Shown here: piece after piece, positions 27,046-35,051 of the stretch
Layout: each line of letters opens with the position of its first letter
Position numbering within the stretch: the first letter of the stretch is position 1
Source: Nisaea acidiphila
GTDB taxonomy: Bacteria; Pseudomonadota; Alphaproteobacteria; Thalassobaculales; Thalassobaculaceae
Direction of reading: 5' to 3'
Length of the DNA: 64,000 bases
NCBI RefSeq assembly: GCF_024662015.1
Contig: NZ_CP102480.1
Coordinates: 4,210,501 to 4,274,500, forward strand
Made by a program: the position numbers and the translations under genes
Notes under the pieces: generated by a model
The model's database searches: none
Seen by the model: only the letters and a program-made list of their open reading frames with translations
What the model was told of the DNA's origin: nothing

Positions 27046-27757
27046 AGTCCTCATCGTCCTGCACCAGAAGACCTCCACACCGGGGCATGTCGGCGTGCTC
27101 CTGGAGGAGCGCGGCTATGAGCTCGACAAACGCTGTCCCTGCATCGGGCATGAGCTGCCGGACCATCTGGACGATCACGAGGGCGTGGTAGTGTTCGGCG
27201 GTCCGATGAGCGCCAACGACTGCCATATGGACGGCATCCGCGCCGAGCTCGACTTCATGGAGGTCGTGCTGCGCGAGAAGAAGCCCTATTTCGGCATCTG
27301 CCTCGGCGGCCAGATCCTGGCCCGGGCGCTTGGCGCCAAGGTCTATCTGCATGACGAGGGGCATGTCGAGGTCGGTTACACGAAGATCCATCCGACAGAG
27401 CAGGGCCGGCCTTTCTTCGAGCAGTCGGATCACTTCTACCAGTGGCACAAGGAAGGGTTCGACATTCCGGACGGCGCGCGGCTGCTGGCCGAGGGTACCC
27501 GCTTTCCGAACCAGGCTTACCTTTACGGCGAAAATGCGCTCGGTATTCAGTTCCACCCGGAGATCACGCTGGAGATGATCCAGCGCTGGACGGCTGGCGC
27601 GGCGCATCGGATGGAGCTTCCGGGCGCCCAGCCCAAGGAAGCGCATCTGAAGGGCTTCGAGCTGTTCTTCGAGGATATCGACCGCTGGGGCCGGGCGACG
27701 CTCGACTGGCTCGGCATGCGCGGTTCTAAGGCCGCATTGGCCGACGCGGCGGACTGA
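27035..27757 (+). CDS. Class I glutamine amidotransferase-family protein
   Basis: A 240-residue stand-alone GATase. The nucleophile lies in FGICLGGQILARALG, and the catalytic His and Glu in IQFHPEIT. It opens with KPKVLIVLHQKTSTPGHVG and has VVFGGPMSAND, features of GMP-synthase-like amidotransferases that act on gamma-glutamyl substrates or feed ammonia to a partner. The GTG at 27035 is chosen as start: residues before it belong to the overlapping phosphoribosyltransferase. The overlap implies coupled expression; a role in pyridine or purine nucleotide metabolism is inferred from this only. Confidence 0.83.
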   Translation: MKPKVLIVLHQKTSTPGHVGVLLEERGYELDKRCPCIGHELPDHLDDHEGVVVFGGPMSANDCHMDGIRAELDFMEVVLREKKPYFGICLGGQILARALGAKVYLHDEGHVEVGYTKIHPTEQGRPFFEQSDHFYQWHKEGFDIPDGARLLAEGTRFPNQAYLYGENALGIQFHPEITLEMIQRWTAGAAHRMELPGAQPKEAHLKGFELFFEDIDRWGRATLDWLGMRGSKAALADAAD

Positions 27758-27782
27758 CCCAGGCAGGATCGCGCAGGGCCGC

Positions 27783-28370
27783 CTATACCTCCTTGCCGTT
27801 GGTCTCGATGTCGGCCTTCCGGGCCTTCATCAGGATATTGAGTTCCTGGATCACGCCCCATTGCTGCGTCGCGATCTCCCGAAGCTTCTCCTGCGAGATT
27901 TCGCCTTTGCGCAGCTTTTCGTTCCAGACGGGATCGAAGCCGTAATTGACCTCGACGGTCTCGAAATCGACATCGAGCATGAGCGCCAGCATTGTCACGT
28001 TCACGTTCCGCCGGGCCCAGTCCCGGTTCTGCTCCTTGCTCAGCATCTCGAAGGTGCCGGAGGTAAAGGTCCGGACATGTGTCGGATCCGAGTAATAGCT
28101 GCGATGCATGTAGTGCGGCACTGAGACCCGGAAGAGACCGTCATGTTTCAGCACGCGGTAGATTTCCTTGATGATGTTGAAAAACACCGACCGTTGCTCG
28201 CCCAGGTGCTCAAGAACATGGATCGCAGCCACTTCGGAGATCGAACCGGTTTCGAAAGGCCAGGGCGTCTCTTCGAGGTTCAAGAGGATGTCCGGGTCGC
28301 ATTCCTTGAAAAAATCGACGTTCGTATAGCCGTCCATCTTGCGGAAGCCGCAGCCGATATTCAGTTTCAT
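27783..28370 (-). CDS. Class I SAM-dependent methyltransferase
   Basis: A 195-residue methyltransferase. The SAM loop LNIGCG is at residues 3-8, followed by the acidic NVDFF, AAIHVLEHLGEQ and HDGLFRVSVPHY. This arrangement also opens the truncated gene at 1-194. The ending (LNILMKARKADIETNGKEV) is short and polar. The HYMHRSYYSDPTHVRTFT segment is typical of relatives encoded in surface-polysaccharide loci, but no such locus is adjacent. It is convergent with the amidotransferase gene, 25 bases apart. Confidence 0.85.
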   Translation of the reverse strand: MKLNIGCGFRKMDGYTNVDFFKECDPDILLNLEETPWPFETGSISEVAAIHVLEHLGEQRSVFFNIIKEIYRVLKHDGLFRVSVPHYMHRSYYSDPTHVRTFTSGTFEMLSKEQNRDWARRNVNVTMLALMLDVDFETVEVNYGFDPVWNEKLRKGEISQEKLREIATQQWGVIQELNILMKARKADIETNGKEV

Positions 28371-28615
28371 TTCAAAAATACCGTAAAATCAGCGAGTTAT
28401 GCGCGTGCTCCTAGGCTTATCGCAGCCTGCGGTGGTGGTCAATATGGCGAGGCGCCACGCACAGAAAATAGCAGAGCAGGCCAGAACTGCTCGGCCTTTC
28501 CATGGAGGTCGAGGAGGAGAGACAGTTTCAGTTCAAGGATGAGTTCCGTCTAAAAATTGGTACCGTAGAAACCGTAAGTCTCGGAAGGCTTCCGGGCTCA
28601 CGCACCGCGCTTTTC

Positions 28616-29236
28616 CTATGGTACCCCGTTTCGGCAATGCGCGCGAAACCCAGGCCGCTTCGACAGCCGCTCCATCCAGTTCGCTATGTTCGGAAGAATG
28701 GGTTTTTCCATGGGCGTCATTTCCCAGCGATTGGTCGAAAGGGCGAGGACGATATCGGCGAGTGTAAGGTTGGCGCCGCATATATATGGATCGTGGGAGG
28801 CGAGATGTTCTTCCAAAAGTGCCATCTGAGCGTTCCAGGTGCGGACGCTCGCCAGCTGTATTTCTGAGTCCGAGAAGTTCGGGTCCTTCCGTACTAAGCC
28901 CATGAAAGCGGCCTTCCAGGCGCCGTTCAGTTCAGCCGCCTGCCAGTCCATCCAGCTCTCGACCAGCGCCCGTTTCTCTGGATCGGCAGGAAGCAGGCCG
29001 GCGCGATTTTCCCGAGTTGCGAGATAGCGGCAGATCGTGTTCGACTCTGAAAGGGTCAGGTCGCCGTCGAGGAGCACGGGAACAAGTCCCTTGGGATTGA
29101 TCGTGAGGAATTCCTGATCGTGCGTAGATCCTCGATCTCCGCCCCATGTCTCAATCTCGGGGGCAAGCCCAAGCTCAGCGCAGGTCCAGAGCACTTTGCG
29201 AACATTGATGGAGTTTGGTTGTCCCAGAAGTTTCAT
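28616..29236 (-). CDS. Glutathione S-transferase
   Basis: A 206-residue GST. The N-terminal thioredoxin-like domain has GQPNSINVRKVLW with a likely catalytic serine, GLVPVLLDGD and the glutathione-binding SESNTICRYL. The C-terminal helical domain includes LTLADIVLALSTNRW, a standard capping motif. It conjugates or reduces electrophiles with glutathione in the cytosol. It is the last gene of a marR / hexapeptide protein / gst operon, starting seven bases after the upstream stop, so a stress-inducible detoxification role controlled by the MarR protein is plausible. Confidence 0.92.
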   Translation of the reverse strand: MKLLGQPNSINVRKVLWTCAELGLAPEIETWGGDRGSTHDQEFLTINPKGLVPVLLDGDLTLSESNTICRYLATRENRAGLLPADPEKRALVESWMDWQAAELNGAWKAAFMGLVRKDPNFSDSEIQLASVRTWNAQMALLEEHLASHDPYICGANLTLADIVLALSTNRWEMTPMEKPILPNIANWMERLSKRPGFRAHCRNGVP

Positions 29237-29243
29237 GGGGCAG

Positions 29244-29879
29244 TTATTCCTTTATAGGCCCGTTTCGCCGCTTTCCTTTCCCGGTATCCGCAGCGTGGCG
29301 CCTGCGCAGGCTGGCGGCATAGCGCGGCATCACCTCCGGCATGATCGACTGGCCGTTTTCCGGGCGCCCGACGCCGAACACGAAGCCAGGGAAATCGAGG
29401 TCCTTCTGCACGTCCCAGATCTCGTCATGCCGGTCCGGCGGCAGGATTTTTGCCGGGTCGCCCACGGCAACCCAGCCGATCGGGACGGTCGATCCGGCCG
29501 GAAGCCGCGTGCGAATATGGACCGTGCCGTTGATCCGTACCTCGCATCTTTTCGAGATCTCCGCGCCGTTGAAGACGCTTGCGCCGGTGGCTAGGAAAAC
29601 CTCGGGGCCGATCCGGCAACCGCTCAAATAGGCCCGCGGTCCCACCAGGACGTTGTCCGCGATCGTCAGCGGGCTGCTCCGGACGCCGCGGAGCACGGTG
29701 TTCTCCATGATGACGGTGTTGCCGCCGATCTTGACGGGGCCGCTCTCGGCGACGATGACCGCGCCGAAGCCTACGGATACGCGCGGTCCGATCGTCACAT
29801 CGCCGCTGACGACGGCGTTGGGGGCGATACGGGCGGTGGCATCGATTTTCGGTGAGAGTTCGCCGTTGTCGAGGATCAT
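29244..29879 (-). CDS. Left-handed beta-helix protein, gamma-carbonic-anhydrase-like but lacking zinc ligands
   Basis: A 211-residue hexapeptide-repeat protein. Residues about 10-130 show repeated [LIV]-G-x4 turns (ATARIAPNAVVSGDVTIG and on), matching the YrdA/CaiE gamma-carbonic anhydrase fold. In active members three histidines bind zinc; here the equivalent places read VIMENTVLRG, VLVGPRAYLSG, with no histidine, so carbonic anhydrase activity is unlikely. A C-terminal region of about 60 residues with a basic RRRHAADTGKGKRR tail is added. It overlaps marR by four bases (ATGA) and precedes gst by seven, so the three are cotranscribed. Function unknown. Confidence 0.8.
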   Translation of the reverse strand: MILDNGELSPKIDATARIAPNAVVSGDVTIGPRVSVGFGAVIVAESGPVKIGGNTVIMENTVLRGVRSSPLTIADNVLVGPRAYLSGCRIGPEVFLATGASVFNGAEISKRCEVRINGTVHIRTRLPAGSTVPIGWVAVGDPAKILPPDRHDEIWDVQKDLDFPGFVFGVGRPENGQSIMPEVMPRYAASLRRRHAADTGKGKRRNGPIKE

Positions 29880-30415
29880 GGGGCTCCTGCCTCTCGTTCG
29901 GTGCCCGCAAGAGCTCGGGCCCGCGTTCCCACGGGGCAGGCCGGTCCGTCGCAGAGCCCATGGTCGCAGAAGCGGCAGAGGTGCCGGGCGGCGGCGGGGC
30001 TCTCGGTCAGACGAGCCAGCATGTTTATCAGGGCGGTTTCGAGGACCTCCTGCTCGTTGTCACTCAATGCACTGATCGCGTCGCTCAGAACATCGTAGCG
30101 CGCCTGTTCTTGTGCCGCGGCGATTTCCCGCCCGTGTGGCGTGAGGTTGACCGGGCGGGTCCGCCCGCTTGCCGGCCAGTCCACAAGACCCTCGGCGCGG
30201 AGCTTTTCCAGTGCGCGGGTCGCGGCAGGCTGCGACAGGCCGACGATCCGCGCGAGGTCCGTCGCCGATACCGGCTCCCAGTGCGCGAGCGTCGCGAGCA
30301 GGGCACGGGAACTCTCCGAGCCCGGAACCCGGGCGCTCACCCGGTCGCCGAGGGCTGTTGCAAGGGCTCCAAGATGGTTGGCAAGGAGTTTTGTATTCAT
30401 GAATGCATTATGCAT
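29876..30415 (-). CDS. MarR-family transcriptional regulator
   Basis: A 179-residue winged-helix regulator. The recognition helix region is VSATDLARIVGLSQPAATRALEKL, and the wing includes GRTRPVNLTPHGREIAAAQ. The C-terminus has an unusual cysteine cluster, CRFCDHGLCDGPACPVG (C-x2-C-x4-C-x4-C), which may sense oxidants or bind a metal. Starts at 30415 and 30400 both lie inside a palindrome; 30415 is preferred because AAGAAA precedes it, whereas 30400 has no ribosome site. The TTG at 30454 is inside a terminator and is rejected. Autorepression is likely. Confidence 0.88.
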   Translation of the reverse strand: MHNAFMNTKLLANHLGALATALGDRVSARVPGSESSRALLATLAHWEPVSATDLARIVGLSQPAATRALEKLRAEGLVDWPASGRTRPVNLTPHGREIAAAQEQARYDVLSDAISALSDNEQEVLETALINMLARLTESPAAARHLCRFCDHGLCDGPACPVGTRARALAGTEREAGAP

Positions 30416-30420
30416 GAATA
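30394..30420. promoter_or_regulatory. Palindromic operator over the marR start codon
   Basis: TATTCATG (30394-30401) and CATGAATA (30413-30420) form a perfect inverted repeat around a second palindrome AATGCATT (30402-30409). It covers both possible marR start codons. MarR proteins bind such 18-26-bp palindromes, so this is the likely autoregulatory site. Confidence 0.7.
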
Positions 30421-30442
30421 ATTTCTTGGAACAATACCGGAG

Positions 30443-30478
30443 TTCCAAAAGCAAACGGAGCGGGCCGGGGCCCGCTCC
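30443..30478 (-). terminator. Terminator of the ABC-transporter operon
   Basis: On the minus strand GGAGCGGGCC (30478-30469) pairs with GGCCCGCTCC (30466-30457) around a 2-base gap and is followed by GTTTGCTTTTGG. It lies 28 bases past the binding-protein stop and closes the operon before any ATPase gene. Confidence 0.82.
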
Positions 30479-30505
30479 GCTCGTAAAATGTTTCTGTGCC
30501 GGCGC

Positions 30506-32095
30506 TTACTTCAGCTCGAGGCTGAGCCCCTTGTAGAGACCGGCGCCATAGATGCCGTGGGCCTCGACCGGCTTCAGACGCGGGCCGGCTGCGACGAACA
30601 TCGGCTCGTGCACGACCGGGATCCAGACCACGGCGTCATGGACCTTCTTCTGGATCTTGGCATAGGCGGCGGCCCGGTCCGCGTCGGTGAGCGCACCCCG
30701 GCCTTCAAGCAGCCACTGATCCGTTTCCTTGTCGTCCCAGTTCATCCGGTTCGGCGTCGGCATGTTGCCGGACGGGAAGTAGAGATTGAGCGCATCGCCG
30801 GCGGAAACGTAAGGATAGCTCATGGTGTAGAGATCGAAGTCCTGAGTCTTCAGCTTGCCCCAGATGACCGTCGCATCGAAGACCTCGACTTTCAGGTCGA
30901 CACCGATTTTGCGGAAATCGCCCTGGATCGCCTCCATCACCTGGCGCCAGATATTGGCGAAGCTGTAGGCCACCAGTTCGAGCTTTTTGCCGTCCTTGTG
31001 GCGGAACCCGTCATCGCCCATCGCCCAGCCGGCTTGATCGAGGATCGCGCCCGCTTTCTCCGGGTCGAAACCGAACAGGCTCTCGTCGACCTGGTCGGCG
31101 GCGTAGTCGAGCGTGCCAGAATGGGTATAGGCGTAGGCCGCTTCGGCCTTGCCGAAGAACGGACCCTCGGCCAGCGCCTTCTGGTCGACCGCCAGGTTCA
31201 GCGCCTTGCGGACCGCGAGATCGTCCACGATGTCGCGGGTGATCTTGAAGCCGACATAGTAGGTCCAGAAATAGAACGGCGGCGAGGTGACCGAGATCTG
31301 CGGGTTGGCCTGCAGCTGATCGATCGACCAGTAGGGCAGATACTGAGTCACGTCGCCCTGGCCGGTCTGGATGCCGGCGACCCGGTTATTCTCTTCCGGA
31401 ACGATCTTCCAGGTCACCGTGTCGATCTTGGCCGGACCCTGGTTCGCGTAGAAGTCCGGGCCCCAGTTGTAGCCCTCGTGCTTCTTCATCACCAGCTGGT
31501 TGCGCGGCTCCCAGCTGTCGAAGCAGTAGGGACCCGAGCCGTCGAAGCCCTTCACGCCAAAATCGTCGCCCAGTTTCTCTACGTCCTCGACATTGAGGAT
31601 CGTGTGGAAGTGCTGCGTCATTTGGTAGAGCAGCTCGGAATAGGGCTGGCTCAGCTCGTATTCCACGGTGTAGTCGTCGACCGCGCGGACTTCCTTCACG
31701 TCGCCCATGCGGTTCTTCACGACACCTTTCGGGTGCGCAATCCACCGGTCGATCGTCGCTTTCACATCCTTTGCGGTGAGCTTCTTGCCGCTGCAGAAGG
31801 TGACGTCGTCGCGCAGCTTGAAGGTATAGAGCTTGCCGTCTTCGGACACGGTCCAGGATTTGGCGAGCAGAGGATGGATCGTCTTCATGTCCGGTCCGAG
31901 CGCCACCAGTGTATCGCCCATCATGAACATGACCTCGGCCGTCGCGCGCGAGGTCGAGGTGTGCGGGTCGTAGCGGTCGGTATCGATCGTGCGCAGCACG
32001 CCGATCGAGGTTTCCGCCTTGGCGGGCGCCGCCAGCGGAATCGCCGCGGTCAAGGCGATCGCCCCGGCCCGCAGCAGCAACTTGCTGAGTTCCAT
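30506..32095 (-). CDS. Peptide/nickel-type ABC transporter substrate-binding protein
   Basis: A 529-residue periplasmic binding protein of family 5 (SBP_bac_5). Residues 1-27 form a Sec signal (LLLRAGAIALTAAIPLAAPAKA). The body has VLRTIDTDRYDPH, LAKSWTVSEDGKLYTFKLRD, FDGSGPYCFDSWEP and VRKALNLAVDQKALA, all typical of DppA/OppA-like proteins that bind di- or oligopeptides, opines or metal chelates. The frame continues upstream to 32689, but ATG at 32095 starts the signal peptide and has AGGAGG nearby. It is the last gene of a permease-permease-binding protein operon and is followed by a strong terminator. Confidence 0.92.
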   Translation of the reverse strand: MELSKLLLRAGAIALTAAIPLAAPAKAETSIGVLRTIDTDRYDPHTSTSRATAEVMFMMGDTLVALGPDMKTIHPLLAKSWTVSEDGKLYTFKLRDDVTFCSGKKLTAKDVKATIDRWIAHPKGVVKNRMGDVKEVRAVDDYTVEYELSQPYSELLYQMTQHFHTILNVEDVEKLGDDFGVKGFDGSGPYCFDSWEPRNQLVMKKHEGYNWGPDFYANQGPAKIDTVTWKIVPEENNRVAGIQTGQGDVTQYLPYWSIDQLQANPQISVTSPPFYFWTYYVGFKITRDIVDDLAVRKALNLAVDQKALAEGPFFGKAEAAYAYTHSGTLDYAADQVDESLFGFDPEKAGAILDQAGWAMGDDGFRHKDGKKLELVAYSFANIWRQVMEAIQGDFRKIGVDLKVEVFDATVIWGKLKTQDFDLYTMSYPYVSAGDALNLYFPSGNMPTPNRMNWDDKETDQWLLEGRGALTDADRAAAYAKIQKKVHDAVVWIPVVHEPMFVAAGPRLKPVEAHGIYGAGLYKGLSLELK

Positions 32096-32169
32096 GTGTA
32101 AGCCTCCTGTTTTATTCCGGGGCGCCGGACGGTGCCCCTTTCCGGCCCAGGACGGACCCGGGCGCGCTC

Positions 32170-33078
32170 TTACTGGCGGAGCCGCGGGTCCAATACGTCC
32201 CGCAGGGCATCGCCCAAAACGTTGAAGCACAGCACGATGACGAAGATCGCGAGACTCGGGATCGTGGAGACATGCGGTGCGAAGAAGAGGAAGTTCCTCC
32301 CTTCCGACGCCATCGTGCCGAGTTCGGCGGTCGGCGGCTGGGCGCCGAGGCCGATGAAGCTGAGTGCGGCACCGAGCAGGATGGTCTGGCCAAGTTGGAG
32401 GGTCAGGTAAACGAAGATGGTCGAGGCGCTGTTCGGCAGAAGATGGAGCCAGATGATCCGCGCATCGCTCATGCCGACCGCGCGGCTGGCGGTGATGTAT
32501 TCCATCTGCATCTGCACGACCGCGGCGCCGCGGGTGATGCGCGCGATCGTCGGCACGGCCGAGATTGTCAGCGCGACGGTGATGGAGAAGATCCCGGCGC
32601 CGAGCACGGCGGCGATGGCGAGGCCGAAAAGGATCGAGGGAAAGGAGAGCAGAATGTCGACGACCCGCATCACCGGGCCCTCCAGCCATTTGTAATAAGC
32701 TGCCATCAGTCCCATGAAGGAGCCGATCACGCCGCCCGCGATGACCGCGAGGATTCCCATCATCAGGGTGGTGCGCGTGCCGTAGAGCAGGCGGCTGACG
32801 ATGTCTCGTCCGAGGCCGTCGGTGCCGAGCAGATGCTCCGACAGCGCCCCCGGCGCCCAGACCGGCGGCTTCAACATGTTGCGAAGATTGTTGTCGTAGG
32901 GGTCGTGCGGTGCGATGACCGGCGCCAGCAAGGCCGCCGTGATGATGATCGCGAGAATGACAAAGGAAACCACCGCGCCCTTGTCGCGCATCAGCTTTCG
33001 CAGGGCTGTCCGCCGCGCGCTGACCGCCGCTTCCGGCTCTTCGTCCACGGGATTCATCGAAACATAGACTTCGCTCAT
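32170..33078 (-). CDS. ABC transporter permease, DppC type
   Basis: A 302-residue inner-membrane permease. An N-terminal soluble segment and the first membrane helix (AVVSFVILAIIITAALLAPV) precede the HLLGTDGLGRDIVSRLLYGTR motif that marks DppC/OppC. Five further helices and the EAA-like loop YITASRAVGMSDARIIWLHL, which contacts the ATPase, follow, ending in DALRDVLDPRLRQ. Start ATG at 33078 overlaps the upstream permease stop by four bases; residues upstream in the frame are a shadow. Confidence 0.93.
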   Translation of the reverse strand: MSEVYVSMNPVDEEPEAAVSARRTALRKLMRDKGAVVSFVILAIIITAALLAPVIAPHDPYDNNLRNMLKPPVWAPGALSEHLLGTDGLGRDIVSRLLYGTRTTLMMGILAVIAGGVIGSFMGLMAAYYKWLEGPVMRVVDILLSFPSILFGLAIAAVLGAGIFSITVALTISAVPTIARITRGAAVVQMQMEYITASRAVGMSDARIIWLHLLPNSASTIFVYLTLQLGQTILLGAALSFIGLGAQPPTAELGTMASEGRNFLFFAPHVSTIPSLAIFVIVLCFNVLGDALRDVLDPRLRQ

Positions 33079-34016
33079 GACACCCTCAGGCGCGGGTCGA
33101 GCACCGCATAGAGTAGGTCGACGATGATGTTGACGGCGATAAAGGAGATGGCGAGCACGAGGATCGCGCCCTGGCTCAGTGCATAGTCGGCCGAGACGAT
33201 GGCGCCGACGGCAAGCCGGCCGACGCCCGGCCACGCGAACATGGTCTCGGTCACGACCGCGCCGCCGAGCAGGAAGCCGATCTGCAGGCCGACGAGGGTC
33301 ACGACGGGGATCAGCGAGTTCCGGAGCGCGTGCTTCAACACGATGACCCGCTCGGAAACGCCTTTGGCGCGGGCGGTGCGCACGAAATCGCTGCTCAACA
33401 CCTCGAGCAGGGATGTCCGGGTCATGCGGGCGACGGGGCCGACGAAGACACCGCCGAGCGTGATCGCCGGTAGAATGATGTGGCGGATACCTTCGAGGGT
33501 CCAGAGTGGCCCGGCGCGGCCCTGGAAGGGCAGAAACTGCCATTTGAACCCGACATACTGGATCAGCATCAGGCCGAACCAGAAAATCGGCATGGAAACG
33601 CCAGCGACCGAGGCCGCCATGATGATGCGGTCGGAGATCTTGCCGCGGCGCACGGCGGCCAGCGTGCCGAACATGATACCGAGCGGAATGGCCCAGATCA
33701 GGCTGGCGCACATCAGTTCGATGGTCGGACCGATCGTATTTGCCAGTTCGTCGACCACCGAGCTGTTGGAAATCATGGAGCGGCCGAGATCGCCCTGCAG
33801 AACGCGGGAGAGATAGATACCGAATTGGACGATGACCGGCTCGTTGAGCCCCATCGACTCACGGATCGCCTCGATATCGGCCGCACTTGCAGTCGGCCCG
33901 GCGAGCACGGTCGCGGGATCGGTCGGCACCACCTGCATAAGCATGAAGCCGATGAAAAGAACCCCGAGCAATACAGGGATCGAAACGAAAAGCCGTTTGA
34001 TAGCGTGTCTGAGCAT
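33075..34016 (-). CDS. ABC transporter permease, DppB type
   Basis: A 313-residue inner-membrane permease that begins MLRHAIKRLFVSIPVLLGVL, the usual DppB/OppB start. It has QVVPTDPATVLAG, the periplasmic loop GLNEPVIVQFGIYLSRVLQG, and the ATPase-contact loop FVRTARAKGVSERVIVLKHA. The frame is open to 34109, but 34016 is chosen by similarity to family N-termini; no clear ribosome site is visible. It is the first gene of the operon. Energy-coupling ATPases are not in the window. Confidence 0.92.
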   Translation of the reverse strand: MLRHAIKRLFVSIPVLLGVLFIGFMLMQVVPTDPATVLAGPTASAADIEAIRESMGLNEPVIVQFGIYLSRVLQGDLGRSMISNSSVVDELANTIGPTIELMCASLIWAIPLGIMFGTLAAVRRGKISDRIIMAASVAGVSMPIFWFGLMLIQYVGFKWQFLPFQGRAGPLWTLEGIRHIILPAITLGGVFVGPVARMTRTSLLEVLSSDFVRTARAKGVSERVIVLKHALRNSLIPVVTLVGLQIGFLLGGAVVTETMFAWPGVGRLAVGAIVSADYALSQGAILVLAISFIAVNIIVDLLYAVLDPRLRVS

Positions 34017-34255
34017 GATGTCGCGATCGAAGGTCGCAGGAAGGAGGTGAACACAACGCAACTCACGTGCCAGCCCGGATGCGGAACAGTGCGAGCCGCA
34101 GAAGAGCAAGGTTTACCGGGGCGGGCGCGCAAGGTTGCGCCGGGAGGGATGGTCAGGCGGAGTTCCGGCGATGCCGAAAAAATAGGCGGGTTCTATTTTG
34201 CGGCGCACAAAAATGCGTCAGAACGCTTCCATGTGCACCGCGGAGTAGGTGTGGC

Positions 34256-34543
34256 TTAGACGCCTTCGACCAGCACGACATTGCCTTTGGAGGCAGCCTG
34301 CCGCATGGCCTTGGGCTTCTCGTAGTCGGACGAATGATACCATTCGTGCGCCTTTTCGAAACTGTCGAAACGGAGCACGACGGTACGGGGATTGCTGTTG
34401 CCCTCGAGCTGCTCCTGCTTGCCGCCGCGCACGAGATATTCGCCCCCGAAAGCGGTGATCGTCGCGGGAACGAGCTTGCGGTATTCCTCGAAAGCGTCGG
34501 CGTCGGAAACGTCGATCTGAGCGATGAGATAGCCTGCCGGCAC
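34256..34543 (-). CDS. DUF1330 domain protein
   Basis: A 95-residue ferredoxin-like alpha/beta protein. PAGYLIAQIDVSDADAFEEY at the start, GGEYLVRGG and TVVLRFDSFEKAHEWYHSSD are the DUF1330 signature. Function is unknown; homologues are dimeric alpha/beta-barrel proteins. GTG at 34543 is chosen since GGGGAGG lies a few bases ahead, whereas the ATG at 34561 has no good site. It lies 239 bases upstream of the ABC operon on the same strand and could be transcribed with it. Confidence 0.85.
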   Translation of the reverse strand: MPAGYLIAQIDVSDADAFEEYRKLVPATITAFGGEYLVRGGKQEQLEGNSNPRTVVLRFDSFEKAHEWYHSSDYEKPKAMRQAASKGNVVLVEGV

Positions 34544-34668
34544 GTCATCCTCCCCTGTCATTGGTCTTGTTGGCGACACTCTAGCCGTATCTGCGCTCCT
34601 GTTGCCAATCGAGGAAGCGAATGCTTCAGTTCCGCATCCGCATCAGTCATTGGGCGAGGGAGGCCAAG

Positions 34669-34992
34669 ATGAACGCTGGAGAAGGCGAAATCCTGCTGAC
34701 GGTGTTCCTGAAACACCAGAAGGACAAGAACCTCGAGGAAATCAACGCGAAGCTGGAAAAGACAGAGTTCTGGAAGATGTTCCCGCCGGAAGGCATCGAG
34801 GTGGTGAACTGGTTCGTGATGATGGGGATCGGGCAGGTCGCGATCCTGAAAGTTCCTGGTCATCGCCTGCGCGAGGTCAACCTCGCGATCGAGAAAAGCG
34901 CCTGGGGTGCGTTCGACACAGAATTCTACCCGACCTACGATTTCATGCCGGTGCTGAAGAACATCAAGGCGCAGCACGGTATCGAGATGTGA
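34669..34992 (+). CDS. Conserved hypothetical small protein, likely dimeric alpha/beta barrel
   Basis: A 107-residue protein beginning MNAGEGEILLTVFLKHQKDK. The alternation of strands (EILLTVFLKH, QVAILKVPGH) and amphipathic helices (LEEINAKLEKTEFWKMF) suggests a ferredoxin-like barrel, as in muconolactone-isomerase-like proteins, but no family was recognised. ATG at 34669 is preceded by GGGAGG, six bases away; the earlier ATG at 34621 lacks a site. It is divergent from the DUF1330 gene and 60 bases before nadE. Confidence 0.65.
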   Translation: MNAGEGEILLTVFLKHQKDKNLEEINAKLEKTEFWKMFPPEGIEVVNWFVMMGIGQVAILKVPGHRLREVNLAIEKSAWGAFDTEFYPTYDFMPVLKNIKAQHGIEM

Positions 34993-35051
34993 TGCCGGCG
35001 GGCGCCGTTTTCGCTTTGTGAGCCTGCCCGCAGCGCGCTAAGAGAGGCGCC

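Noticed and set aside
30415-30454. TTG start at 30454 for the MarR gene
   Set aside because: The start would lie against the terminator hairpin of the ABC operon and has no ribosome site.
32096-32689. 198-residue N-terminal extension of the ABC binding protein
   Set aside because: It is antisense-like shadow of the upstream permease; the signal peptide starts at 32095.
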